Shown here: positions 1 through 10,693 of the stretch, piece by piece
Position numbering within the stretch: position 1 is the stretch's first letter
Layout: each line of letters opens with the position of its first letter
Notes under the pieces: model-generated
Database searches by the model: none
What the model was told of the DNA's origin: nothing
Seen by the model: only the letters and a program-made list of their open reading frames with translations
Program-made: the position numbers and the translations under genes
Assembly (NCBI GenBank): GCA_963978895.1
Contig: OZ022240.1
Span: 13,283,807 to 13,347,806, forward strand
Length of the DNA: 64,000 nt
Direction of reading: 5' to 3'
Source: Erpobdella octoculata
Taxonomy: Eukaryota > Annelida > Clitellata > Hirudinida > Erpobdellidae

Positions 1-1452
1 GTCGTTTCAGAACTGGAGTGTGTGGAAATCACCAAAACATATCTGATGAAGTCGTTTGCCGGACTTGGCACACATGTAAAGAGTGTTTTTGTCACAATTT
101 TCTAGCTTGTAGTGACCTTCTGTTTTCACCTTTTTGGTCCAAGTGCTTTTCAATCGTTTTTGGCATTTGGGTTGCCGTGGCATTGAATAGACCGTTTTCA
201 CCCAAATTCTAATCCCATCTCATCATTAGTATAATCAACTTCTACCTACCTGGGCACATCACAAGGAATAACATTTCATTCTACGTAGATGCTTTTGCAT
301 AGATGAAGTGCCACAATCATTTACATCGTTTGTGCCCCGAGATAATGTTGCACTTCACATTTGTATTGCCTTCAATACGAGAAAAATATCCCCAAACCAA
401 ACTTTTTCTCTGTGTATCCCTCCATCTAACTCTAACACTACGCGGTTTATAATCGTTTGTTCGTGTTTTACAGCAACTAAGTACAGTTTTGATTTTGATT
501 ATTTAAAAATGGTAGATCAAGCATAGATACCGGCATAGATAAAGAAAAGATACTGAATTTTAAATAATTTTTAAATTTTTTTTTAGAAACTTTTAAAATC
601 TACTTTCAGTAATTTAATATATTTTATAAAATTTTTATGATTATACATAAGTTTATAAGTATTGACTAAAAATATTTATAAGATTCGTTACGTTCGTAGA
701 GAAAGAAAGTTACGCATCCATTTATTCATATAAATATGAGTACAAGTAGTCCACAAGTTTTAAAAAGGACATTAATTTTGAAACCGTTTAAACTGAATCT
801 TTTATTGCACGGTTATATTACGTAACACTTGAATTCGGCAATTCAGCCCTATATCAAAATCAGCGTTCGGCAATTTGGCGTTCGGCCCAAATAGCCAATT
901 CGGTCCGACACCGCATAAAGTACCCTATTAGACCAATGATCGGAAAAACGAGCATGAGTCATACATGCTCAGATTATGGGTTAGTGTAAACACAATTAAA
1001 TTTAATTAACATTGTTGTTTACTTTTGAGTACATCCCCTTTCCATATTTCAAACCTTTGTTATGATAACTTCCACAAATTAGCACAATAAATTTTTTAAT
1101 CAATGTCGGTCGAAAACCTTAAAAATGCTCATATTCTAACCCAGATTAAACACATTGGACGCATCGTTTTTTACCGGATTCATTTGACACGTGATAACAC
1201 CTGATAGCTCCAACAGCCCTAGGCTTTACTTAAGGCCTAAACTCTATAAATTAATCCAGCAGGAGCTACTGGGGTTAACCACTGGTGTCACTAGCAACGC
1301 AATTTAGCAATTTAACAACACGCCCATTTGGAAGAAGGCTCTAAATTACATGTTTCCATCACTTTCCAAATATTTTATCACCATAATGGAAAAAACCTCC
1401 AGTCAATCACACATATTAAACATCCATCCATCCATCCATCCATCATAGTCAT
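1..1452. other. 3' flank of the ANKRD11/12-like gene; no gene seen
   Basis: No credible coding region, RNA gene or complete transposon was recognised. The stretch is A+T rich. A CATC tetranucleotide run lies at about 1421-1445, just past the stop codon of the ankyrin gene. On the minus strand, AATAAA-type poly(A) signals occur at 801-806 and 721-726 (TTTATT on the plus strand), so the 3' UTR may end in this interval; that is inference. Confidence 0.5.
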
Positions 1453-1751
1453 CTAACTAACTTCTTTCTTAAAATGGAAATAAACTCCAAATGGATTTGC
1501 AGGCTTTTTGAAAACTTGAGGAGGAATAATTGGAAGAACTCCATCAGCTGGCCCAGATGATTCATGTGAAACTTTTTGACCCTTGGCCTTTTGTTTCCTG
1601 CCTACTGATTGGCCTATTTGTGCATCTTCTTCATCCTTGCACAACTGAGGCTGGGTAGCAACATCTGCACTGATGTCCTGACGTATTGACGTTGATGATG
1701 ATGATGACAATGATGATGGCCCAATCAAGTTGTTTATTTCATTGCGTGGAG
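1453..1751 (-). CDS. ANKRD11/12-like gene, last coding exon (exon 9 of the model)
   Basis: This exon encodes the C-terminal 99 residues and the stop codon (TAG at 1453-1455). It starts after a TTTCTCCAG acceptor at 1752-1754 and supplies two bases that complete a GCT codon begun by the previous exon, so the reading frame continues. The peptide is serine-rich (a six-Ser stretch near its start), then mixed acidic and basic, with a KQKAKGQK basic patch, a proline-rich part (PIIPPQVFKKP) and the end FHFKKEVS. I recognise no domain. It belongs to the gene by phase, strand and composition; an RNA-seq junction 1751/1861 would confirm it. Confidence 0.7.
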
Positions 1752-1860
1752 CTGGAGAAATTGAATGACCATTTACAATAAATATTAGCACTTGTAATTC
1801 TGTATTTAAATAAACAATGAAATTAACCATCTGTGAATAAATGAAGATGGAAATAAGAAC

Positions 1861-2146
1861 CTGCAGCATCGTGACACAATTGGGACTTGGACTCTTTCTG
1901 TGAACCTATTTTTTGTTGTTTGTTGGCAGTGGTCGACCTGGTTACTCTCCTTTCTGTAGCTTGTCTAAGATTCATGGATGAAGACTCATCCAAAGTGTTA
2001 CAGATTTTAGAGTGAGACTCTTCATTAATGAGAGGGAATGTTGAGTTTATTGTGCTTGTAGGTGATTCTTTAAAAAGTTTTGAGAATGAAGAAGAAGATT
2101 CTATCACAATTTCCTTCTCTCCTTCTCCTTCTTTACCACTGCAAGG
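1861..2146 (-). CDS. ANKRD11/12-like gene, exon 8
   Basis: A 286-nt exon encoding about 95 residues. The chosen acceptor is TATATTTTAAG just above 2146, because it is in phase 0, matching the phase-0 donor at 5888. A competing acceptor, CTTGCAG (exon from 2138), would break the frame. The donor GCAG/GTTCTT ends the exon in phase 1, matching exon 9. The peptide is Glu/Ser-rich at first, then has a basic motif ATERRVTRSTTANKQQK. ANKRD11/12 proteins also carry basic Arg/Lys motifs near their C-terminus, but I do not claim residue-level homology. The intron between 5888 and 2146 is filled with retroelement pieces and microsatellites. Confidence 0.65.
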
Positions 2147-2199
2147 CTTAAAATATAACCAACATAAGTAAGTAAACTCCAATAGAAAAAAAAGAGAAA

Positions 2200-2631
2200 C
2201 TTTATAAATGTGTCAAGTTATGAAAAAGCAGTTTCAATATGATAGTTAATGACAGAAACATGAGTAAATTCTGAAGTTACTGCAACTCCACAATTGATTG
2301 CCAATTTATGAACAAAAGAAATTGTAAAATATTGAAAAAGAGCATATATATATATAATCATGAGAAAGAACATACCTAACTGTCTCTTATTGTTACAACG
2401 AGTAAGCAAAAAGTAAGAAAGTAAAAATGTTAACAAGCACTTAATAAAAAACTGATATTTATTTAAGTGAAATACAAATCATTTGATAAATTCTTTTTCA
2501 GGTGGATGATCCACTCAGGTGTGCAACGTGCCTCTATATCAAATTAATAAGAAATAATTAATAAAAGTTGTTCACTGTTAGGTTTAATTTAACAAAATTT
2601 TAAAGATTTGACAAAAGATTCTTTTATATTG
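2200..2631. other. Intron, nothing recognised
   Basis: A+T-rich intron of the ankyrin gene between exon 8 and a reverse-transcriptase relic. The minus-strand open frame at 2218-2436 has no family resemblance and looks like chance. Confidence 0.4.
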
Positions 2632-3036
2632 ATTTATAAAGCTTTTGTTAGATCCAGATTGGAGTATGCAGTCAGTGTGTGGTCACCATAGAAGAAAAAA
2701 GACATAGAAGCCATTGAAAGAGTCCAGAAGAGAGCAACAGAAATAAATGGTCAAGGAATGCAAGGGATCGAAATATGAAGACAGGTTGAAAATTTTGAGG
2801 CTTCCTTGTTTGAAGTACAGAAGACTGCGACGGGATCTGATTATGCTCCACAACTTTATTTAAGACAAAGAAGAATGTTTGTGTTTTCCCAGTATAAAAT
2901 TATCAGAAGAAAGAACAAGAGAGATTCAATGGAATTTGTAGAAAATGTTTCTTCTCGATCAGAACAACTGCAGAAATAATAGAAGCCAAGGATGTAAATG
3001 AATTTAAAATACTGATCGATTGTCATTTTGACCTAA
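2632..3036 (+). pseudogene. Non-LTR reverse transcriptase C-terminal relic
   Basis: The first frame reads KAFVRSRLEYAVSVWSP, then a stop, then KKKDIEAIERVQKRAT. This is the layout seen just after the reverse transcriptase core of CR1/Jockey-type LINEs (R..LEY...VWSP...I..IE.VQ.R.T). After a frameshift it continues as YEDRLKILRLPCLKYRRLRRDL, cited here by its two halves YEDRLKILRLP and CLKYRRLRRDL. Stops and frame changes make it a dead fragment. It ends about 15 bp before a CTAGC-type repeat. Confidence 0.75.
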
Positions 3037-3050
3037 AGAATATTTTATTA

Positions 3051-3231
3051 CTAGCAAGGAACCCGGCGTTGACGGGGTTTTAGGAGGTTTTTCTAATGCT
3101 TCTCTCTTGCTCCCGTTTTCTTCCCCTCTTGCTCTCCTGCTCCCTTTCCCGCTTTAAGTCGCTTTCCCGTTTTATTGCTAATAAGGTAAAATTAGGTCCT
3201 TTTTAAAGGAAAATGCATAGATTAGAATATT

Positions 3232-3287
<56 letters not shown>

Positions 3288-3480
3288 TGTCATAGTGTTT
3301 GTGATTGAACTCCTCACCAAAAAAATATTCTAAATAGTTTACCCCCTATTCTCAGACTAACCAAATGTACACACAAAATTTCATGAAAATCGGTTCAGCC
3401 GTTTCGGAAGAGTTTCCTTCCCGCTTGCGCTCCCAGTTGTTATCCGTTCCCTGCCGTTTTCCCGCTCAGTTCCCCCCCCC
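3051..3480 (+). repeat. CTAGC / CCCGGCGTTG dispersed retroelement repeat, plus orientation
   Basis: Starts CTAGCAAGGAACCCGGCGTT, followed by the GGGGTTTTAGGAGGTTTTTC block and the pyrimidine-rich CTCCCGTTT/CCCGCT block. After a TA tract it holds TTTCATGAAAATCGGTTCAG, a signature common in RTE-type LINE tails, and another CCCGCT block to 3480. The same modules occur at 5180 (minus), 8470, 21718, 28851, 42472, 44044, 50388, 58980, 60700 (minus) and 63190 (minus). Classification as a LINE-related family is inference; the repetition is directly visible. Confidence 0.7.
3235..3285. repeat. (TA)n microsatellite
   Basis: About 25 uninterrupted TA units inside the CTAGC repeat. Confidence 0.95.
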
Positions 3481-3492
3481 CTAGATCCGATT

Positions 3493-4003
3493 CTACACAC
3501 ATACATACATACATACATACATACATACATACATTCATACATACATACATACATACATAGATACATACACACATAGATACATACACACACATACATACAT
3601 ACATACATACATACATACATACATACATACATACACACATACATACATACATCCACACATACATACATACATACATACATACATAGATAGATACATACAT
3701 AGATACATACACACTCCCGCTCCCGGTCGTTATCCGTTCCCTGACGCTTTCCTGCTCATTCTTTCGCTCTCAGTTGCCCCCCCCCATAGATCCGATTCTA
3801 CATACATACATACATACATACATACATACATACATACATACATACATACATACATACATACATAGATACATACACACCCATACATACTTTGAATGAGCAT
3901 TTAGTGCCGAAATATTGTAAAAAAACACATACATACATACATACATACATAAACACACACACAGACACACACACATGCACATACACATACATACATACAC
4001 ACA
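3493..4003. repeat. (CATA)n microsatellite cluster
   Basis: Long runs of CATA (at 3500-3700, 3800-3880 and 3920-4003) are interspersed with short CCCGCT and CCCCCC segments and an AGATCCGATTCTACATACAT junction. A very similar cluster at 42600-43340 has the same intervening text (TTTGAATGAGCA...GCCGAAAT), so the two are copies of one composite repeat and did not arise as separate tracts. Open frames here encode only repeated MYVC/YIHT and are artefacts. Confidence 0.9.
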
Positions 4004-4017
4004 TACATATATATATA

Positions 4018-4163
4018 GTTCCCGCTCGCTCACCCGCTCCGCTCCGTTCATCTTGTGACGGATTTCAAATTTTTTTTCTCTATATTTGATTCCCCTTGAC
4101 TCTCAAGGTTGTGTGAAAATTTCATTACGATCGGATGAATGGTGTAGCAATGCATATACATAC

Positions 4164-4166
<3 letters not shown>
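4018..4166 (+). repeat. Dispersed repeat, GTTCCCGCTCGCTCACC...GTGTAGCAATGCAT type
   Basis: The unit has three marks in order: GTTCCCGCTCGCTCACCCGC, TTGTGACGGATTTCAAA and CCTTGACTCTCAAGGTTGTG, and ends near GGTGTAGCAATGCAT. Further copies lie at 4716-4860 (minus), 17236-17380 (minus), 19084-19230 and 43357-43500, with a partial one in 58980-59250. It is probably another segment of the CTAGC retroelement family. Confidence 0.75.

Positions 4167-4208
<42 letters not shown>
4167..4208. repeat. (TA)n microsatellite
   Basis: Uninterrupted TA run directly at the left border of the SINE dimer. Confidence 0.9.
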
Positions 4209-4211
<3 letters not shown>

Positions 4212-4672
4212 CCACTGTTTTTTGGCGGTGGAAGTGGCGCAGATGGTAAGGTAGTTGGCATGATGCGAGGCGGTGTTGCCGATCCGACAGTCGTGGGTTC
4301 GAATCTGAAGTTGAGACATGTATATTTGCGTTATTTCGTGGTGGATTGTACGCCATCCAAGTTTCTGATATATGTGGCTCGTAAAAACATATCAACGCTA
4401 TGTTTCCTTATAATATATATCATAAAACATATATCTTCGATAGCTATTAAAATTAGCTAGTGACGTATCGTACGCCGTACAACTTATAATACTATCGAGC
4501 ATTGATTCGTACCCATTCATAGTCGAGTGTTGTGTTCAACATACCCCAACAAAAGCGCTTAACAACCACTGTTTTTTGGCGGTGGAAGTGGCGCAGATGG
4601 TAAGGTAGTTGGCATGATGCGAGGCGGTGTTGCCGATCCGACAGTCGTGGGTTCGAATCTGAAGTTGAGACA
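4209..4672 (+). mobile_element. SINE-spacer-SINE composite (tRNA-derived)
   Basis: Two nearly identical units of about 110 bp begin AACCACTGTTTTTTGGCGG (at 4210 and 4564). Each contains a tRNA-like A box (TGGCGCAGATGGTAAGG) and B box (GGGTTCGAATC) at the usual spacing for RNA polymerase III. A spacer of about 240 bp separates them. The right unit ends in a TA tract and the left is preceded by one. The same unit-spacer-unit order occurs on the other strand at 35090-35560, so the dimer is a recurring structure. Confidence 0.8.
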
Positions 4673-4715
4673 TATATATATATATATATATATATAAAAA
4701 TGAATGTTTGTATGT

Positions 4716-4858
4716 TAATGGCCTTTATGCATTGCTACACCATTCATCCGATCGTAATAAAATGTTCACACAACCTTGAGAGTCAAGGGGAATCAAATAT
4801 AAAAAAAAAATTTGAAATCCGTCACAAAATGAGCGGAGCGGGTGAGCAAGCGGGAACT

Positions 4859-4860
<2 letters not shown>
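4716..4860 (-). repeat. Dispersed repeat, GTGTAGCAATGCAT type, minus copy
   Basis: Reverse-complement copy of the repeat at 4018-4166: ATGCATTGCTACACCATTCA at one end and GAGCGGGTGAGCAAGCGGGA at the other. TA tract follows at 4862-4904. Confidence 0.8.
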
Positions 4861-4906
<46 letters not shown>

Positions 4907-5046
4907 ATAAAGTACAAAACTATTTCCTTTAAAACATCGTCATATATTGAAAATTGGCTGAAAAAATACAATTTCAAATTTCAAATCTTTCTATCAAATT
5001 AATTATGCCACCTAAACGAAAAGCTATTGATTCCACAGTTTATTCG

Positions 5047-5157
<111 letters not shown>

Positions 5158-5179
5158 TGTTTGTGGGTTAGTTTGTCTA

Positions 5180-5508
5180 TTATAGAAACGGGAAAGCGAC
5201 CCGGAACGGACAGCGAGCGGGAACGGAAAAGCAAGCGTGAGCGGGAATGGGAGAGCAAACGTGAGCGGGAACGGGACAGCGACCGGGAACGGGAAAACGA
5301 CCGGGAGCGGGAAAGCGACCGGCAGCGGGAAAGCGACCGGCAGCGGAAAAGCGACCGGCAGCGGGAAAGCGACCGGCAGCGGGAAAACGACCAAAAACGG
5401 GAAAGCGAACAGGAGTGGGAAAGCAGGTGGCAAAGGAAACAGGAGAGAAAGAGACAAACATTAGAAAAACCTCTAAAAAACCCGGGCAACGCCGGGTATC
5501 TCCGCTAG

Positions 5509-5512
<4 letters not shown>
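5180..5512 (-). repeat. CTAGC repeat copy with internal 18-bp tandem array
   Basis: On the plus strand it ends in CCCGGGCAACGCCGGGTATC then CGCTAG, the reverse complement of the CTAGC repeat start. Before that, about 10 units of an 18-bp motif (GGGAAAGCGACCGGCAGC and variants) lie at about 5230-5440. The periodic open frames on both strands are by-products of this array and are not genes. Confidence 0.85.
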
Positions 5513-5541
<29 letters not shown>

Positions 5542-5559
5542 CATTTTATTATTATAAAG

Positions 5560-5836
5560 TTTTAAATGAAGCACTGAAGATGGTTAATTTAACCGAAACT
5601 GGCCAGTCAGCTGGAAAAAATACAGTTTTTAAAACGTTGCTTGGTGTAGTTTCTGAAAAGAAAGATATTGTTGCATTGCAAAATTTATACAAGAAACTGC
5701 TGAATGCAAAATGGGCCACAATATTTAATGAAACTTGCTTGAAAGAGAATTATTTAGAAATGTAAACACTTGTAATCCACTTTTTAACTATTACACAAGT
5801 AGTAAGAAGAACCATAAAGAAATCAAACAATAAAAC
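5560..5836 (+). repeat. LINE-like 3' segment (GAAGATGG...GAAACTGGCC type)
   Basis: Contains GAAGATGGTTAATTTAACCG followed by AAACTGGCCAG, and then an open stretch ending LLNAKWATIFNETCLKENYL. A similar coding trace (INAKWSIVFKRACLKE) occurs at 25820-25880, and a GGCCGAAACTGGCCAGTTGG block on the other strand at 28408-28427. These look like pieces of one dispersed element. Identity not established. Confidence 0.45.
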
Positions 5837-5887
5837 TTATTGGGTATGTGAATTCTCATTCAATAATGCTGATTTATTTAAGCTTAC

Positions 5888-8046
5888 CTTATCTTGACTA
5901 CAATGAAACACTGATTCATTCCTTTGCATTCTCAACCAACCAACCTTATAAGCATGTTTCGTTTTCCTCTTCTTTGCTGGGGCGCATTCAGAGGTTTCCT
6001 GGCTGTTCGATATGGATTGCTGATCCATTTTACAGAAGAAATGTGATTCTGCACTGTCTTTTGCTGCAATACAGGTAAGACTGGGTAGCATATCAGCAGA
6101 AGTCACGTTATTTGCTGCTGTGATGTTAACAATATATGGCATGTTGGGCTTGTGGACTGGCAATACTTTTTCACCACAGCTCTCGGCAGCTTTCGATGGC
6201 AAGACAATTTTAATGGGTGGAACTTTCAAGCAGGAAGACCCACCATCGAGCGAATCTGCAGGGCTAGAGACCCGTGAAATGTTGCCCTCGCTGGGAGCTT
6301 TTGTGAGATCATTCGAAGAAATGCTATTACTACAAACGCTCACAACTACATTTTTACAAGCAGTCACTGCACAATCAGAAGAAATTGATGTCATTGTAGG
6401 AAACACACTACAACTAAATGCAACGCCAATACTACTGGTCATATTGAAGCTACAAACATCGGTACTTTTTAATTCTCCTATATTCTTAACACAGCATTCT
6501 ACAGTGCAGACTGATTCAACTTCTTTTGAATCATTGGGCAGAGCAAGTTCTGCAGTTTCTGACGTAGTTGTTGTTTTCAGATCGGTTGCTCGAGAGAAGA
6601 CTTGCAAAGGGCAGGTCGTCGTCGGCGTTGAATGTAGCCATTCATTGTTCTCTTGCTTCTCGGTAGCACATGATCCGGGCGATATTTTATTAGCAGAAAA
6701 TTGCTGCCACATCCCCTCGGGTGCATCAATGTCCTGAGCGAGAAGAGATGGATCACTTGTTTCGATCTTGAACCTGGTCTCATTGTTTACAATTGTTACC
6801 TCCTGATGCCTGATAGACATTCCATTGGATTTAATAGCAGGTTGAGGTAACCTTAAGCTTTCTTCTGTAATTAGATTTGGAGTTTGTCTTTGTTGCTGTT
6901 GGTAGTGTGTTCGTTGTTGGGGCTGCGTTTGGTGGTGTTTTAGGTGTTGGTTGTGCAACAGTTCCGGCTGACAATTGGTAATGTCACCACTTGTATCTGG
7001 GCTGAAAGATTTCTGAACAAACGTGTCAAGAGGTAGAGAGCTAATCGAGCTTTGGCCCGGAGAGAGCGACCTCCAAGTAGTAGCTGCTGTTGGCAAACCA
7101 GGAAGATTGCTGGTTGGCAGAGCAATATTAGTTAGTGATAAATGGCTGGGTGATGTAGAATTGGCTATGACAGGAAAACAACCGTAAGCAAGATTCGACC
7201 ACTGAAAGTTTGGAAGAAGGGGAAACTGTGACATAGCATTAGAATTTGAGATGCTTGCATTGTAGTACAGAGGTGTGTTTGGTCTATATATATTAGAGGA
7301 AATGTTAGGAGATATTATATGCTGAAAATTGCTAGCAAGAAAGTTATTTTTTAGTTTTGCTGCAGCATCGTCTTCAACTTTCACTTCCTCATCTTCAGCA
7401 TCACTGATATCCTCAAACTGATTCATGAACGTATTTGAGTCTTCTGACTGGTTTGCAGCTGTACTCGCACGTACCAGGTTGTTGCTTTCCGATTTTATGT
7501 TAGATGAATCGAATGCCCCTAGAGGAAGAGTGGAAGCAGTGGCAGTTTTTTGGAAATTTAGCTCTATTTCATTTGAATGATTTTTATTGTCTTTTATGCA
7601 TTCAGAACTACTTATACTCTTCCAATTGTTACATGGAGTAGAATTGTGCAGAATCATATTTTTATTAACCTGCATTTTCACATCCTTACAGATATCATTG
7701 TTTATGATGTTGATCTCTTGATGTTTGATGGGGTTATCTGCGAGAGTGAAAAACGGTAAAGACCGATGGGATGACAAATTTCGGTTCTCTGAATAGTCTG
7801 TTGAATCGTAATTCCGTTTAGACGAACACAGAGACTGATTGAGGGCATAATTCCAATTTGGAAGATTTAGATGCTGACATGTGGATGGCACGACAGCCCT
7901 AATGGACTGAGAAAGTACAGGAGGATAAATGAGATGGTGGTGACTGGTATTCAAAGAATACGAAATACCAGGTATATCCGTACTGCAGAATTTATCCCAG
8001 TGATTGACCAATGGGTTTGAGGTCGTGGCTTGTAGTTGGATAGATT
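5888..8046 (-). CDS. ANKRD11/12-like gene, large exon 7
   Basis: A 2,159-nt exon, 719 codons without a stop, from acceptor TTTATATTTCAG (above 8046) to donor GATAAG/GTAAGC (below 5888). It is entered in phase 1: a G from exon 6 plus AA gives Glu. It is left in phase 0. The peptide is low-complexity and rich in Ser, Asn, Thr and Gln. Features in order: an acidic patch EDISDAEDEEVKVEDD, a His/Gln-rich stretch (HHQTQPQQRTHYQQQQRQ), a Ser/Thr/Cys-rich region, and a basic end APAKKRKTKHAYK, a likely nuclear localisation signal. In vertebrate ANKRD11/12 a very large exon likewise follows the ankyrin repeats, but it is longer and Lys/Glu-rich. Here that lysine-rich block is missing or replaced. The plus-strand open frames inside are shadows. 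Confidence 0.85.
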
Positions 8047-8127
8047 CTGAAATATAAACATATTTATGAAAAAAATTATGTAATTGGGCAATTATAAAAT
8101 GAAGATTTTCATTGTAAGTATTTCAAC

Positions 8128-8356
8128 CTTTCTTGACAAGAAATCTGTCATCCTCCTGGTCCATGTGGAAACTTTCGGTAGATGCAGGAGATCTCATATC
8201 TGCCACACTCATGCTGCTACAGCTACTTCCAGATGCAATCACTTCACTGTTCATCAATTTCTTTATGTCGTCTCCTTGCGCAACATCCAATGAAGACTTT
8301 CCTTTTAAATTCTGAAGTAGAGGATCAGCTCCATGTCTTAGAAGAAGTTCTACAAT
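8128..8356 (-). CDS. ANKRD11/12-like gene, exon 6 (end of ankyrin domain)
   Basis: A 229-nt exon. Acceptor TTATTTCCAG lies above 8356 and the donor AAGAAAG/GTTGAA below 8128. The peptide begins IVELLLRHGADPLLQNLKGK, which completes the third ankyrin repeat begun in exon 5 (NGHLK + IVELLL), then SSLDVAQGDDIKKLM, a partial fourth repeat. A serine-rich linker and an acidic stretch (MDQEDDRF) follow. Vertebrate ANKRD11/12 shows the same order: LLLR.G.(N/D)P, KG.(T/S)., a valine/alanine helix, then a Ser/Glu-rich segment. A long TA tract begins 24 bp upstream of the acceptor. Confidence 0.9.
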
Positions 8357-8375
8357 CTGGAAATAAATAAACAGG

Positions 8376-8379
<4 letters not shown>

Positions 8380-8470
<91 letters not shown>
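8380..8470. repeat. (TA)n microsatellite
   Basis: About 45 TA units immediately intronic to exon 6. Confidence 0.97.
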
Positions 8471-8473
<3 letters not shown>

Positions 8474-8686
8474 CTCGTGTCATAGTGTTTGAAATTGAAC
8501 TCCTCCGAAACCGCTGAACCAATCTTTATGAAATTTTTTTTGTACATTTGGTAGGTGTGAGGATGGGTCCATGGCTATTTAGAATATTTTTTTAAATTAT
8601 TTAAAAACATTATTTTGGAAAAACAAAGGACAAACAGACAGACAGAGCGACAAACAAAAAAACAGACACTCATATATATATATATA
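8471..8686 (+). repeat. CTAGC-family retroelement tail
   Basis: Contains the CTCGTGTCATAGTGTTTG module also seen at 3286, then CTCCGAAACCGCTGAACCAA, then a GACAGACAGAGCGACAAAC run, and ends in a TA tract; 3'-tail modules of the same repeat family as 3051-3480. Confidence 0.65.
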
Positions 8687-8929
8687 CAGTAGCGGATCCA
8701 GGGGAGGCCAGGGAAGGCCATGCCTCCCCCGTGGATTCCAAAATTAACTTTCTTTTAAATATTAAAAAAAATCTGACTACTCTTTAGGTAAATTACAAAA
8801 TTTTTAGCATTTGGCAGTGGTTTTCCAGTGAAGTTTGTGGATATAAGATCAAATGTTTGATTTTTTCGCCGTTTTTGGCCCCTCCCGCCATTTGTTTGTC
8901 CCCACGCCAAAGAAGTCTAGATCCGCCAC

Positions 8930-8930
<1 letters not shown>
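8687..8930. mobile_element. Short hAT-like MITE
   Basis: Inverted ends CAGTAGCGGATCCAGG and (reverse complement) AGTGGCGGATCTAGAC. It is 244 bp long, sits within TA repeats, and has no coding capacity. CAGTGGCGGATC ends are typical of hAT non-autonomous elements. Because the flanks are TA repeats, the target duplication cannot be read. Confidence 0.6.
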
Positions 8931-8931
<1 letters not shown>

Positions 8932-8988
<57 letters not shown>

Positions 8989-9204
8989 GGGAAAACAAAC
9001 GGAAACGGGAGAGTAAACGGGGAAGGAAACTGGAGCAAGAGAGAAGAACGATAAAAAAAACTTTCAAAACCCCAGGCATTGTACACTCGATTGAATTTTT
9101 TAAATTGTCATAATTTTGTACATTAAACTTTAAAAAAAAAAAAAACAAAACAAAATAATTTGAAAGGCAAAACAACGTTTGCTGGGTCAGCTAGTATATA
9201 TATA
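8932..9204 (-). repeat. TA tract plus CTAGC-type retroelement copy, minus orientation
   Basis: A TA tract at 8932-8987 is followed by the GGGAAAACAAACGG/GGAAACGGGAGAG block and AAAACCCCAGGCATTG. The repeat ends GGCAAAACAACGTTTGCTGG then GTCAGCTAG, the reverse complement of a CTAGCTGACCCAGCAAACGT start, which is a variant of the same family's 5' motif. Confidence 0.65.
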
Positions 9205-9211
9205 TATATAT

Positions 9212-9878
9212 TAGGGCTCTTAACGATTAATTTAAATTTAATAGTTAACTTTTGAAAAATTAACGAATAATTAATAGTTAATTTCGATTAAATTCAAAAA
9301 TTAAAATTTATAGTGTCATAAGTTACATTTATTAAACATAATTGTAGGAAATCGAAATAATACTGGAATGTTCCTTTATATGTCATCTTTTAACCAACTA
9401 CGCAAACAGACAAGTTTGTTGACATTATTTCGTCCAAGTGATGAGTTGTCTTATTGACAATATAACCAGCTGGAACTGAGGTAGCTGGTATGCACAAAAT
9501 TGTCTTGGCAAGAAATGACAATTTCGGATATCGGTGTTCATTAAGTTTCCACTATTGTAGAGGGTCAACGGATTCAGGAACTTTCATCTCAATTTTATAA
9601 CGCAGCAATTCATCAGAAGAGTTATTATCATTTTCTGTGTCTAAGTCAGACTACATTAGCTTAACACGCTTTTCATTTGGTTCTCATATAGTTTCATTGT
9701 CAATGCCATAACCGTCCGTTGCAACTGTCTCCATGTGCTCTTCATGAGTATCAACTTCTATTTGTCGTTCAGACTTCTGGTACATTTGTAAGTGATGGGT
9801 TGATTAATCGTTAAAAATAATTTAATCGTTAAAATTTTTAACGATTAATCGATTAATTAATCGTTAAATTTAGCAGCC

Positions 9879-9881
<3 letters not shown>
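9212..9881 (-). mobile_element. hAT-type element with decayed transposase C-terminus
   Basis: Ends are TAGGGCTCTTAACGATTAAT and (reverse complement of the right end) TAGGGCTGCTAAATTTAACG; TA repeats flank both sides. On the minus strand the interior retains MKVPESVDPLQ, then WKLNEHRYPKLSFLAKTIL and IPATSVPA, the C-terminal dimerisation-region layout of hAT transposases, with stops. A second copy lies at 41600-41957. Confidence 0.75.

Positions 9882-9958
<77 letters not shown>
9882..9958. repeat. (TA)n microsatellite
   Basis: Perfect TA tract 49 bp downstream of the exon 5 donor in transcript direction. Confidence 0.95.
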
Positions 9959-9962
<4 letters not shown>

Positions 9963-9973
9963 TTTTATATTCA

Positions 9974-10225
<252 letters not shown>

Positions 10226-10429
10226 TCAAGTTGGTACTGATGCAAACAACTTCTAATTAGTTTTAAATTCATTCGTTGTTAATATAACTGGAAGAGAGTT
10301 TTAATCAATATTATCAAACAATTCAGCAGCTTGGACACAATCCCTCAATTGATAAATGCATGAAACACACACATGAATCGTAGACATAGAATCCCTGTAA
10401 CATCTATAATAAACTTGGTTTTATTCAAA

Positions 10430-10465
<36 letters not shown>

Positions 10466-10470
<5 letters not shown>

Positions 10471-10693
10471 TCACAGTTTCCTGCCACCCGCACGTGTATC
10501 CGAAATCGGGATGTGCCGAGCCGTATTATCCCCAGTTGCAAAACTGGTGATCAATTATCGACCAGTGAAGGATGAACGGCTGAGTTGGCCGGGGCAGTGT
10601 TTGTTAATTTCTTGCTCAAGGAAACGACGTGCCCGAACCTGGAATCGAACCCGAGTACTCCGGATGTCCAAGCCACTGTCTAAACCACTAGAC
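10466..10693 (-). mobile_element. tRNA-derived SINE, interrupted by a 6.5-kb hAT element
   Basis: On the minus strand the tRNA-like head reads TGGTCTAGTGG (A box) and GGTTCGATTCC (B box). The body runs down to a TA tract at 10432-10465. The head is split: its 5' part resumes at 17217-17240 after the hAT insertion. An 8-bp duplication CACTAGAC (10686-10693 and 17209-17216) proves the order of events. Confidence 0.85.

Noticed and set aside
3381..4051. Open frames of repeated Met-Tyr-Val-Cys on the minus strand
   Set aside because: They are translations of CATA tetranucleotide repeats with no non-repeat coding sequence; same for 42704-43371.
5574..5765. Additional ankyrin-gene exon between 5888 and 2146
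   Set aside because: The frame is on the opposite strand and shares sequence with other dispersed copies (25.8 and 28.5 kb); exons 7 and 8 already join in phase.
6120..6737. 205-codon plus-strand frame opposite ankyrin exon 7
   Set aside because: Shadow of the minus-strand exon, which has splice sites, phase agreement and family context; the plus frame has no recognisable domain.
10480..10690. Functional tRNA gene
   Set aside because: A and B boxes are present, but the sequence cannot fold as a full tRNA, is joined to a SINE body and is split by an insertion. The same holds for the heads at 4209, 13640, 35100 and 35450.
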